A DNA stretch of 64,000 nt. Origin: Torymus aiolomorphi. Taxonomy: Eukaryota > Arthropoda > Insecta > Hymenoptera > Torymidae. The notes under the pieces were generated by a model that was not told the origin of the DNA, made no database searches, and saw only the letters and a list, made by a program, of their open reading frames with translations. Location: assembly GCA_036365515.1 (NCBI GenBank), contig CM070874.1, forward strand, positions 210,980,297 to 211,044,296, written 5' to 3'. The position numbers and the translations under genes were made by a program. Below are positions 1 to 9,913 of this stretch, piece after piece. Position 1 is the first letter of the stretch. Each line of letters begins with the position of its first letter.

Positions 1-352
1 AAATTTTTTTAATAACAATTAATTTTTATTAACAACAAAAATTTTTTTTTAAGTGATAATTAATTTTTTTAATTAATTTTTTTCACGACTCGAAAATTTT
101 TTTTTCTCCTCTCGTATTTTCCATACGAATTATTCTTTAGTGGACGAAAAATAAAATTTCTTTTTCTTTGCTCGTGCTGTTAGTAGAAAATCGAGAGAAA
201 GTCGGCAGGCACTCTCGGAACAAAAAGTTGACTGTGCGCCCGAGTAAAAACTCGAGCGCAAAAATCCCCTCGAACTTTAAAATTGTTTTTTATTTTTTTA
301 GGTGAAAATTGTATTTATTTTTTGTGTTTTTTGGTGATATTGTCCGTTTTGA

Positions 353-448
<96 letters not shown>

Positions 449-635
449 CACATATATTTATTTTAAAATTACAAGTGCGAGTAGTTGAGCGTAATTAATT
501 ACAAATAGTAATTAATTACAAAAATAGCGTAATTTTACAAATTTTTTGTTTTTAGAGCCGCGTACGGGAAACCCTCGTGCGTTATCGAGGTTAAGAGCAA
601 CCGCCGTAGCTCTTAGAAAATAACCCGGGTTCGCG
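1..635. other. AT-rich leader region upstream of gag
   Basis: No gene is supported here. The first 350 bases are AT-rich with long T and A runs. They are followed by a (TA)n tract, then about 100 bases of GC-richer sequence (553-635) leading to the gag start. No sequence resembling the LTR at 7643-8705, and no clear primer-binding site, was found. The 5' LTR is therefore either upstream of the window or lost. The GC-richer part just before 636 may be the untranslated leader of the LTR element; that is inference. Confidence 0.5.
354..444. repeat. (TA)n microsatellite
   Basis: About 90 bases of uninterrupted alternating A and T. It explains the Ile-Tyr repeat reading frame across the same bases, which is not a gene. 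Confidence 0.97.
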
Positions 636-2870
636 TTGAAACAGCTAGCTCACGGGTTGAATAGACAAACTCTCTCTGCCATCAATACAGATACTACCCG
701 CGCTAGTAAAATAAGTTCGTGGGGAAGCGCACAGCCAATTGACACCATGGCCCGATCATCGCAATTTGCGGAATCTGCGATACTCAATTGGGCCTATACA
801 CCGCCCGAAGAGGAAATGAACGAGGCCATGCAAGCCCTTGGTCTACAGCAGTCAGATCTACAATCAGTAAATATGCTGACAGTAATCAAGTGGCTTATGG
901 GCGATTATAGTGCCGCCGATTACGTGCCAGAGCCGGAGCTGTCGGAGCAGACAGCGTTTGCTAAACGCGAGCAGTCCCGAAGAACGTTCATCGACTTAAC
1001 GTTGATGAACAAGTCTGGGTCGACTATTGTGGATCCCAATACTGACCCAGACTTTCCGCACCCGTTCATAACGCTCCTTGATGACCCGATAGTGATGCAG
1101 AAACTCTCGGAGTCTCGGAGGATTAACGCTCCACAACAAGCACATAATGCAGGGGTGGAGCCAGCGGAAGAGGCAAACGGCCAGGAGGATTCCGGGACAG
1201 AGATATTGAGCTCTGCAGCACCCACCGGGACATCTTCAGCCGAATCTAAGGGACAGCTTCAACAGCAACAGCTCTAACAGCAACAACTGCAGCAGCAGCA
1301 AATGCAGCAGCAGCAAATGCAGCAACAGCAGTTGGAGCAACAGCGACGGCAGCAACAGCAACAACAGCAGGAGCAACAGCAGTGGCAGCAAGTGTTCCTG
1401 GAGGAGCAGCGCAGGCAACGACAATGCCAGCGCAACTACGAAGAAGAGTCGTTGTTGGCACGAAATGGGCAGCACGGGTTCTGGCAGCAATCGCGAAACC
1501 CGCCGCAGTCGCAAAACCTAGAGTGGCCGCGACAGCGTAAGTCGCGAACCGCCGGGATAGCAGTCGGAGACAATATATTATCGGAGCAGCTACTGGCGGT
1601 GATCAAAACACTCGTCGAAGAGGTTGAAGAGCTTAAAGAGAATGTACGAATACTTCAAGGAGCTCGACATCCAACCTCAAGTACGCAATTGGAGGGAGTC
1701 CAACCCCCAAGCACGGGTCGTAGACGAAGATCACCGCATGTGAACTTCCAAGACACGATCACGTATGCGGAGTTTAACAGCAGCAGCCCAAGTCTCCAGT
1801 CCCCAACAGAGGCTGGAAGGAATAATACCAGAAATTCTTCCCACCGCCAGACTAGGAATGGTGCGACCCAGGACCCATCTGAGAGGCATACGTATTTGCC
1901 TCAGCAGACGAACCGTGATGTGGGCCAGATAGTCCGAAAATGGCACATCAGTTTCTCAGGGTCCTCAAAGGAGCAGAGCGTCGAGTTATTCCTAACAAGA
2001 ATAGAGGAATGCAGAACTCTAGCTAATCTGGGTACTGGGGTAGCAGCCACCTGGTACCGGAGTAACCGCCACACATGGTGATCGTGGCCAGATTTCATAG
2101 AGGCCATAACCCACATGTATGGCGGGGACAGGGGACATCAGCAGCGCGTAATGGCGGAAATAAACGCGAGGACTCAAGGCAGAAACGAACTTACGCGTGA
2201 TTACGTGGTAAATCTACAAGCCATGATTCTAAAGTTGGTTCCGGTGCCTAGCATCGCTCAAGAGTTAGACATGTTGCACCGGAACATGCGGCCAGAACTG
2301 CAAAAGATGGTAATGCGAAATCAAATTACGGATTACCGAGGGCTCCTGGACCTGGCCCGGGAAGACGAATTAGCGCTCGCGGCAGATAAGGTGTATCACT
2401 CGCCACCACCGTCCGAGCGCACGTACATGCCAGAATTTGCCTGCGTGCCAACTGAGCCGTCCACGGATCAGCGGAACAAGCAGAGTCCAAGCGAGGCGGC
2501 GATGGGGCACCAACAGCACGAGCCTCGAGAGAGCCTCGAGGCTATGTTCCGTCGGGTCATGGCCGAATGCTTATCGGCCTTGACAAAGAAAGGCACCGAC
2601 GAGAACAAGGGGCAAAAGCATAGCACGCCGCCAACCAGAAAACCTAAGAAGAAGGGTAACTGGGAAAATAGGCGGCGGGAGGGCGGGCAAATTACAAACC
2701 AGCCTAGTGGGGGTAGTAGCTCGACTCACCAGGCTAGGCCGCAAAGTCCAAGAAATAACCGATCTCCACAAAGGCAAGAGTACCGAAGGGAACCCGGATA
2801 TGTGCAAAAGGGAGGCAACAAGCCCAATGCTGCCGGAAACCAACAGGGAAACGGCCAGGGGGGCAGGTAA
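636..2870 (+). pseudogene. gag: Ty3/gypsy-type Gag, interrupted by two stops
   Basis: One frame of about 745 codons is broken by TAA at 1275-1277 and TGA at 2079-2081, with no frame change. N-terminal third: acidic, no recognised motif. Then a Gln-rich stretch (about residues 205-270), a short leucine/glutamate coiled-coil-like segment near 1590-1650, and a capsid-like region from about 1935 with W-x-I-S-F-S-G and R-I-E-E-C-R, as in retrotransposon Gag. The C-terminal tail (2590-2870) is rich in Arg, Gly, Asn and Gln and has no cysteine, so it lacks the CCHC zinc knuckle usual in Gag. It precedes pol. The first stop lies inside the CAG/CAA tract. The family call rests mainly on position before pol and the capsid-like motif. 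Start codon at 636 is the first ATG in frame and is not proven. Confidence 0.75.
2858..2863 (+). promoter_or_regulatory. Candidate -1 frameshift site between gag and pol
   Basis: A run of six G lies just before the gag stop (2868-2870). Pol is in the -1 frame relative to gag, and a -1 slip on this run would enter the pol frame directly. The pol frame then meets TAG at 2882-2884, so in this copy slippage would not reach the protease. Inference from frame geometry only. Confidence 0.3.
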
Positions 2871-2884
2871 ACACGACCACATAG

Positions 2885-4898
2885 CCGCCCCCAGCTCTCT
2901 CACCAGAGATCGAGGGTAACTCGGTCCAATCGTCTGGAGGGGAGAGCGAAGAAGTGCCCGTGATTCAACCGAATGAAGTCAACCAAGAAACTTGCTTGCG
3001 ATGGTGGCTTCAAGTAGGTGTAGCCGGTTACAGGCTACGAGCACTCTTCGATACAGGAGCTTCCTGAACTGGGATGAATTCTATAGGCTTACAGCTCGCT
3101 ACGGCCTGTGGAAAAGACTTAATCCCAGCTAGCGGCCTAACGGCACGGGTGGCAAACGGGCAAAGCATAGCAGTGGTTGGCTATGTGTATCTGCCCATGG
3201 TCGTGGCTGGCGTGTGCAAAGAAGTGCGCGTCGCAATAATGCCAGATCTAGATACGGAGTGCTACTTGGGGGTAAACTTCATTAAGAAGTTGAGCGCTGT
3301 CTTAGACCCCACAGATAACACGCTGGATCTCAAGGATGACGATGCAAGCGTAAAGTTAGGAGTAGCAGCCATAACCGCAAACAACACCGTGTCCGTATCA
3401 GCTATAGGGTTGGCAGACCCAACAGAAGAACAGCGCAAAGAAATAGAAGCTTTAGTAGCTCAGCTGATCGGTAGCAGCCTGGGACCACTAGGGTGTACTT
3501 CGTGGATCGAGCATGCAATAGACGTCGGATCTACACGAGCCATTAAACAGAAGTACTACCCTGTATCTCAGAAACTCGACGAAGAGATGCACAAACAGGT
3601 GGAGGAAATGCTAGTCGCGGGAATAATAGAACCCTCGACAAGTGGTTGGTCAAGTCCAGTGGTAATGGTACGCAAGTCAAACGGGAAGTTCCGTTTCTGC
3701 GTGGACTTCAGAAAAGTGAACGCAGCGTCAAGACCAGACGCGTACCCGTTACCATACGTGGGAAGCATCTTGCGCAAACTGCAGAAAGCGCGATACATCT
3801 CCACGTTGGATTTAAGCAGTGCGTACCACCAGATACCACTTAGTCCGGAGTCCAAAGAGACTATGGCCTTCACCGTGCCAGGCACAGGGCTTTTCCAATT
3901 TACGAGACGGTCTTTCGTATGCCGGAGCGTCCTTCCAGAGGCTGATTGACAAAGTCATCGGCCCCGAACTCGAACCTTTTGCTTACTCGTATCTCGACGA
4001 TATAATAATAGTCACAGAGACATTCGAGAAGCATAAAGAGGTTCTAAAAAGAGTTCTGGACAGGATACAGGACGTGGGCCTCACAATAAATCGCGAGAAG
4101 AGCGTCTTCTGTCGCGATGAGGTCTAATATCTCGGGGTCATAGTGAATAGAGATGGTTTTAAGCCAGATCCCGAGAAAATAAAGCCCATTATGGAGTATC
4201 CGGTACCGAAAAACCTCCGTCAGCTGAGACGCTTCTTAGGAATGGCCTCGTGGTATAGAAAGTTTTTATCGAACTTCGCCACAATTGCTGAACCACTGAC
4301 CGAATTAACGAAGAAGGATCGGAAATATGAGTGGTCAACGGCACAAGCAGAGGCCTTCCAAAAGCTAAAAGCGCTAGTAGCTTCTGCACCGATTCTACAC
4401 AGACCGGTATCTAACGTGCAGTTCGTGGTGCAAACTGACACAAGCGATACAGGTCTGGGAGCGGTGCTATACCAAATAATTGACGGCGATGAAAGAGTCC
4501 TAGAGTTCGCGAGTGGAACTCTGAGCGCAGCCGAGTGGAATTATAGCGTGACGGAACGAGAATGTCTAGCAATTCTCTGGGCAATCAAAAAGTTCCGTCC
4601 GTGTATAGAGGCCTACGACTTCAAGGTTATCACGGATCATAGCAGCTTGAAGTGGCTCCGTGACCTCCAAAATCCGACCGACAGGTTAGCTAGGTGGGCT
4701 TTGGAGCTGCAGAGCCACAGTTTCACGGTCGAACAACGAAAGGGCTCGTTGAACAATATTCCAGATGCCCTTTCACGTATGTTCGAGGAAGAAGAGTCAG
4801 CGGTCGCCGCGTTAGAGCTTGAGCGCGATACAAACGACCACTGGTACCTCAAGATCGTGAAAGAGGTTCAACAGCAGCCTTCCCCACGTTCAAGCTGA
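2885..4898 (+). pseudogene. pol: Pol, protease-reverse transcriptase-RNase H part, broken
   Basis: Domains in order. Retropepsin: L-F-D-T-G-A-S at about 3047-3064, with TGA at 3065-3067 directly after it. Reverse transcriptase: from about 3540, fingers/palm motifs including L-D-L-S-S-A-Y-H-Q-I, and Y-L-D-D-I-I-I-V (active-site YxDD) near 3990-4013. RNase H: Q-T-D-T-S-D-T-G-L-G-A-V-L near 4435 and I-T-D-H-S-S-L-K-W-L near 4630. Breaks: a short deletion around 3903-3910 changes frame inside the RT block, TAA occurs at 4125-4127, and a frame change near 4870-4886 leads into integrase. The motif order PR-RT-RH-IN identifies Ty3/gypsy (Metaviridae) rather than copia. The copy cannot make an intact polyprotein. 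Confidence 0.93.
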
Positions 4899-6405
4899 CG
4901 GGGGGGAGACTGTACAAGTACAACCCTAATGAAGTCATAGATGAATCTCTCGGTGACGACGGTGCATGGAAGTTAGCAGTCCCTCACGAAAAGCGACGCG
5001 AAGTACTGAGAGAATGCCATGACTTTCCAACTGCTGGGCACTTGGGCCGCGAGAAAACTCTAGAGAGAGTAAGGCGGAAGTATTATTGGTCACACATGTC
5101 TCGAGATGTGGCCAGATACGTGAACCAGTGCCAAATTTGCCAGCAGTGCAAAGTCGAACAGCGCGCTCTAGCAGGATTCATGGGACGTCGTATAACACAG
5201 TGTCCATGGCAAATCGTAGCTAGCGACATTATGGGACACCCCCTAAAACCAAGCACGGCCACGAATACATTCTAATCTTCCAGGACCTGTTCACACGCTG
5301 GATCGAAGTAATTCCGATAAAAAGAGCAGATGGCCAATCGGTGATAAAAGGGCTCAACGAACGAGTATGTCTGCGGTTCGGAGTCCCCGAGGTGTTTCTC
5401 TCCGATAATGGGACTGAATTTAAGAATGCACCCTTAAAGGCATTCTTAAAGGAGAGAAACGTGCATCACACGTTTACACCACCATATCACCCTCAAGCCA
5501 ATCCCGTCGAGCGTGTGGACCGAACGGTGAAGACCATGATCATGTCTTACGCTGATGAGGATCAGCGGTCCTGGGATGAGCATCTGAACGAGCTGGCGTT
5601 CGCGTATAATACGGCAGAACACAGCTCTATCAAGATAAGTCCTGCCATGCTCATTTACGGCCGACAGCCTGACCCACGGAAGACACTAAGGCGGGAGGAA
5701 GACAGGTTAGCCGAAGAGCAAGGGCAGCAAGAGGCGATAAATAATTGGGTGGCGCGCATGGACAAGCTCCGCGAATTGCACGTTCGGGCGGTGCCCAACG
5801 CGCAAGCGGAGCAGGCGAGACAAGCTAAAAATTGTGACGCTCATCGTCGACCTCCAGAATTCTGTCTAGGCGATCGTGTATGGAGAGAGAATAAGGTACT
5901 ATCCTCAGCAGCTGAGGGGATTTCTGCCAAATTAGCCGCGAAGTACGCGGGACCATACACGATTGTGAATATTCTCGGCGACAACACCTACGAGATCCAA
6001 GGTGAGGATGGTCGAACGATACGTCCCGTCCATGCGCAGCAACTCAAGAAATACGTCTCTGCAGAAGAGCCCCAAGACTACCTGGACAAAAGTAGTCCAG
6101 AAATAGCCCCATCGCTACCACCGAGGGACTCTGCAGCCAAGCGTAGTACGCGAGCGAGCAACAAAGTTAGTAAGGAGAGTGTGCAGCCTCGGGCGAGGGC
6201 TAAGAAGCGAGGTCTACCTCGTAAGACCGCGCTATTAGTTAGGCCAGGAAAGCGTGCGAGCGATGGCCGGCCCATGCGTGTGGCCGGTCCAACAGAACCG
6301 AAGCGGGGCCCAGGGAGGCCAAAGGGTTTGAAGAAGAAGCCCGTACCTGCTGATGCCGGACTAATTAGTCCTCGTAGAACCCGAGCGTCTAAAAAGCAAC
6401 AATAG
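4886..6405 (+). pseudogene. pol: Pol, integrase part with AT-hook-like tail
   Basis: Continuation of pol. An HHCC zinc-binding domain (A-G-H-L-G-R-E-K and C-Q-I-C, about 5030-5145) precedes the DDE core: Asp in V-A-S-D-I-M-G (5216-5236), Asp in L-S-D-N-G-T-E-F (about 5400) and Glu in N-P-V-E-R-V-D (about 5505). A one-base indel near 5240-5250 shifts the frame. After the core come a typical L-A-A-K-Y-A-G-P-Y barrel region (about 5930-6050) and a long basic tail with K-R-G-P-G-R-P-K-G-L-K-K-K-P, an AT-hook-like motif (about 6298-6340). Stop at 6403-6405. Integrase joins the cDNA to host DNA in the nucleus. The AT hook may help chromatin binding, which is inference. Confidence 0.92.
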
Positions 6406-6490
6406 TGTCGTACGTACTAACCTGTGTACGTCCTAATTTTCCAGTCCTCAATCTCATCCCTGCCCGGGATGGATTTACCTGTTTCAGGAC
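6406..6490 (+). promoter_or_regulatory. Putative splice acceptors before ORF3
   Basis: Two pyrimidine-rich stretches ending in CAG lie between pol and ORF3: one ends near 6442, the other ends at about 6487, three bases before the ATG at 6491. In gypsy-like elements a third ORF is often made from a spliced RNA. A GTAAGT donor-like site lies in the LTR (8126-8131). Use of these sites is inferred, not shown. Confidence 0.35.
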
Positions 6491-7446
6491 ATGCAAGGCC
6501 TGACTTCCGAGATAGCGGAGACGGCGAAGAAGGTGGTCGCTGGATTAATCCAGTGCAACCCTGACCCCGCCGTCATCGATTTTTTGGAGCAGGTCGTGGA
6601 GGGCATCGACGCTGTGACACTGGCACCCCAGCCAGTGGAAGACCACTCCACCATCATGATCGAGGAGATAGAGGCGCCGAAGCCAAGAAAGGGACCTTCG
6701 GAGCCGGCCTGCGCTGAGGCCGGTCTCAGTCCGCTTCGGCGACCTCGTCCCCCGAAGGAGCAGCAGGAAAGCCGGGAAGAACGGCTTCCGCAAGAGGCGA
6801 CGGTCCGAGCCTCAGAGAGGGCGCCGGAAGGAAACGCCGGCGCGACTCGGGCCGACGAGGAAAGTGAGGATAGTTCTCCGACCCAGGCCCCGAAGTGGGC
6901 ACCGAGTGACGAAGTCGGTGCGGCCTGGGTCCCAGTGGAGAAGGCCCTCAAGGAAGCGCGGCGCCTCAGCAAGTCCTCGCGCGCTGCGGTGGACGCTGCC
7001 CTGGCCGCGCTGGAGGTGTTTCGCCAGTGCTACGGTAAGGCCGGCGTGCGGTATGCCGGCAAATGGGTCGGAATGGCCCAAGGCCGGCGCGAAGAGCTCG
7101 CGGCCGCCGCAGAGGCCCGGGCCGCCAGGTTGCGCCGCGCCGCCTTCCAAAAGGCGGAGGAGGCTCGCCTGGCTCGTGCGCGGGAGCGCATGGAAGAGGC
7201 CAGGCGATCCAGGGAAAAGGCAGAGGAGATGGCGCGCCGGGCCAAGGAAGAGGCCCAGCGCAGGCTCCAAAAAGAAGAGGAGCGCCTCAGGAGGGCGCTC
7301 GAAGAAGAGCGAGCAGCTCGGGAAGAGCTAGACGCTAACGCGCTCCCTGGTGCTTCATGTGTGGCGAGCTTGGGGTGAAGAAATCCAAGCATTGCTCCAA
7401 TCAAGCTCGTCACAAGGGGCGCCGGACTTACTCCCGGGCCAGCTGA
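6491..7446 (+). pseudogene. ORF3 downstream of pol: coiled-coil protein with zinc-knuckle-like tail
   Basis: An ORF of 295 codons (6491-7378) lies after pol, where an env gene would sit, but it shows no signal peptide, membrane segment or glycoprotein pattern. Residues 1-55 look helical. Residues 60-150 are Pro/Glu/Arg-rich. Residues 195-285 are a long charged Ala/Glu/Arg coiled coil. In another frame, from about 7348 to the stop at 7444-7446, the DNA encodes C-F-M-C-G-E-L-G-V followed by K-H-C. This resembles a zinc knuckle but has Val where the usual His would be. A frame change near 7337-7347 separates the two parts. I do not recognise the family. A Gag-like, RNA-binding or accessory role is inferred from coiled coil plus knuckle. 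A similar arrangement occurs at 63049-64000. Confidence 0.6.
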
Positions 7447-7493
7447 AGAGGGGCGAGGCCCTGAAGTTTTTTTTATATTTTTTTTTAATAAAA

Positions 7494-7658
7494 ATGAAAA
7501 AGACAAACCGGTGTCTGCGATTCTTTCATATTCCTTTTCAAACCCTCCTTCTCCTAATAATTACCACCATATTTGTAGGTACAACGACAGCCATGGATAG
7601 CCGAGCTGCTCACGGTCCCCTAAGCAGCGTCTGGCGGGGGGGTGTAACGCGTGCCTAG
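7494..7658 (+). CDS. Small ORF with signal-peptide-like start (hypothetical)
   Basis: A 54-residue ORF starts M-K-K-T-N-R and has a hydrophobic L-L-L-L-I-I-T-T-I-F-V core followed by G-T-T-T-A, the pattern of a signal peptide or short membrane anchor. It lies between ORF3 and the LTR and runs 16 bases into the LTR. It may be the remnant of an envelope start or simply chance; nothing else of an envelope gene follows. Confidence 0.2.
   Translation: MKKTNRCLRFFHIPFQTLLLLIITTIFVGTTTAMDSRAAHGPLSSVWRGGVTRA
7632..7642 (+). promoter_or_regulatory. Polypurine tract of the + strand LTR element
   Basis: A short G-rich tract (TGGCGGGGGGG) directly abuts the LTR start TGTAAC. This is the expected position of the plus-strand primer of an LTR retrotransposon. 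Confidence 0.7.
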
Positions 7659-8705
7659 CCGCGATTCGAATCTACCACGCGAAGGTAGTGAGCGCGCGCG
7701 CGCAACTCCCGCGCAGCCGAATCGAGGCGCGCCGCGCGTAGCGAATCGGTCTAGCGATGCGTAAAATGTCCTCCATTCGTCGCGAAACTGCTAACTTTTT
7801 CCCGCGAGAAAGAGGAGCCACCTTCGTGTCTGCCATCGCGCGTAAAACATCTCCTCCGTGTCTCTTCTGAGTTTACTTGTCCACGCCGTCCTATCGTTCT
7901 TTGTGAGATCCCGCGAGTGTAGTGTACGTGCGAAAGAGAGACAGAGAGAGAGAGCGATCCCGAGCCGCATGAGCCGCACGAGACTGCGAGCGACGAGCCG
8001 GCAGCCAGCCCGCCTGCCGACCCAATACAGCGCGCAAGAGAGAGAGAGAGAGAAAGAGAGCGCAACTGCTGTGCGAGCGACAGGGAGCGAGAGAGAGTCG
8101 AGTGTACCGGCTGCTCCTTCCTAACGTAAGTTTTCTACTCTCCTCTCGCGGGTTCATTGTAAAGGCTCGCACGGAAATCGCCCCGTGCAAGCTTTCTGTG
8201 CCGTGTACATGCGGGTGTGTGTCCGCCCGCCGTACTTTAACACCGCGCGCGAAATTAGCAACTTCACCGCGCGCCGTATAGTTCGCGCGTTTGAATATTA
8301 ACGGTCGCGCGCGAACTAACTCATAACTGTTCTAATCAGCACGTGTGTTGTGCTTGTAGAGATTAGTGATTTTAAATATACTGTGATATCTAGTTACTCG
8401 TCGCGTTGTTCATTATAACCTGTCCTTCTCCCGGATACCGCCGCCTCCGCGGGAAAACGACTCCGCCGGTCGTTTTCATATCTGAGTATAGCGGCCGCGC
8501 GCTTTATTCTTCGAGCGCGCGCTTTTCACTTAGCGATCCAATTAGTTGGAAAGCGAAGTTCGTGTGAGATCTTCGCGTTGTTTTCGGGATTCCAGGAGCA
8601 GATCCCCGGGCAAGTCATTTTAGTCTGACACCCGCGGCACCGTGTTCTAGGGCATCGCTGGCCTGCGGCTTGTTGGGATTTTCCCCCACTAGCCATCCTG
8701 TTACA
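7643..8705 (+). repeat. 3' LTR of the Ty3/gypsy-type element
   Basis: A 1,063-bp segment bounded by the inverted hexamers TGTAAC and GTTACA, preceded by a polypurine tract and located after pol and ORF3. It is GC- and CpG-rich, with several (GA)n stretches (7935-7957, 8037-8058). It contains a GTAAGT donor-like site at 8126-8131 and several potential hairpins in its last 300 bases. Bases 8425-8454 are identical to the reverse complement of 62213-62242, and the motif GGCACCGTGTTCTAGGG near 8637 is also shared with the LTR at 61972-62980. Only one LTR of this copy is in the window, so target-site duplications cannot be checked. Confidence 0.82.
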
Positions 8706-9913
8706 ATATATTTCTATAATCTGTAAAAAATTTAATTCATTCTGTTGGTTATTTTTTGAGAAAAAAATTGAAAAATGAAAATAGTATATTACGATACGTG
8801 TGACTAAAGTGGCTCTTTTTGGCACGGCGTGAGGTTAGTGCCCGAGCGTAGCGAGTGTGGTAAACATGGTGCAAAAAAGGACTACTTTAGCACTGCCTGC
8901 CCAAAGCCCGCTGTCACGCCTATCCATGGCTAAAGTAGTCCTTTTTTTGCACCGTGAAGTTAGCGCACAAGCGTAGCGAGTGTGATAAACACCGTGCAAA
9001 AAAGGATTACTTTAGCCATGGATAGGCGTGACTAAAGTGCGGGCTTTGGTCACACCGTGCTATAAAAATGAGTTTTGTATGTCCAACGATCGCGGGAGTA
9101 AAATTGACTTAATCGCTTCAAAATTCTTTGTAGAGGTAGATTTTGGATAGTTCTCGGTCGAGTTCTTTGGGCAAAATGAATGGTCCGTACATTTCAGAGG
9201 TATTTGAGATTAAAATTTTTTTAATCTTTTTTTCAAATCGAAATTTCTCGAGAACGGCTCCATGTATCAGCTCCAAATTTATAGACAATTTTTTGTATGA
9301 TATAGAAAATATGTGTTCGAATTTTCATCAAGATCGTACGATTACTTTTTGAGATATTTGATTTTGAAAATTTTCGTATTTTACAAAGTCATTTTCATTC
9401 TCGTATGATAACTAGAGAAAACAAAAATTGGTTTAATCATGTTAAATATTCATAAATGAATTTAATTATAATTATGTAATAAATTATTGCAAAAATTATA
9501 AATTTTGTTATTAAAAATGAATTAAAGGAATCAGCAAATTAAGTTTGAAGCCACGGGCAAACGAATTGGCAGCGGTTTTTATTTATTAAACGTGTAGCCT
9601 ATTTTATTCAGAGATTTGTGTTAATATTAACACTCCATAGCTCCAATTTCTCTGGGGATCTGTTTGGCAAGATATTATATATTCTCACAAGGAGCTCATT
9701 ACTATGGACTGTGACTATGTGCCTTGCAATTCTTGCGTAGACATTTCCGCAGTATCAGCATTTTCTCATTTTCATGTTCATGATTGAATCTAGAAATAAA
9801 AAACGTCAACAAATTTCTTTTGAGTATAAAATAAATTAATAGGAAATACCCTGGTTGAAATCGATTCCATTATTTACCTAATAAATAGCTAGTTTCCCCA
9901 ATAATCGCGATTT
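8706..9913. other. Non-coding stretch with a short repeat cluster
   Basis: No gene is supported. The first 100 bases are AT-rich. 8802-9057 is a repeat cluster described separately. The remainder (9060-9913) is AT-rich sequence without recognisable coding potential. Confidence 0.6.
8802..9057. repeat. Direct and inverted repeat cluster (MITE-like)
   Basis: Two direct copies of a 32-base motif containing GCGTAGCGAGTGTG start at 8834 and 8959 (125 bases apart). They flank a hairpin whose arms read GGACTACTTTAGC and its complement (about 8879-8941). A further inverted copy of the CTATCCATGGCTAAAGTA block lies at about 9000-9030. This combination suggests a small fold-back element or relic. No target duplication was identified. 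Confidence 0.6.

Noticed and set aside
283..498. Open frame with repeated Ile-Tyr
   Set aside because: Direct translation of the (TA)n microsatellite.
1..635. 5' LTR of the first element
   Set aside because: No similarity to 7643-8705 and no TG...CA boundary or primer-binding site was found.
1236..1514. Leucine-rich and alanine-rich frames on the - strand
   Set aside because: Complement of the glutamine-codon tract in gag.
6484..7506. Several long overlapping frames on both strands over ORF3
   Set aside because: GC-rich DNA with few stops. The + strand frame from 6491 alone has a plausible start and coiled-coil composition.
7350..7658. Longer version of the hydrophobic mini-ORF starting at 7350
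   Set aside because: Its first half overlaps the knuckle-coding frame and looks random; only the part from 7494 has a signal-peptide pattern.
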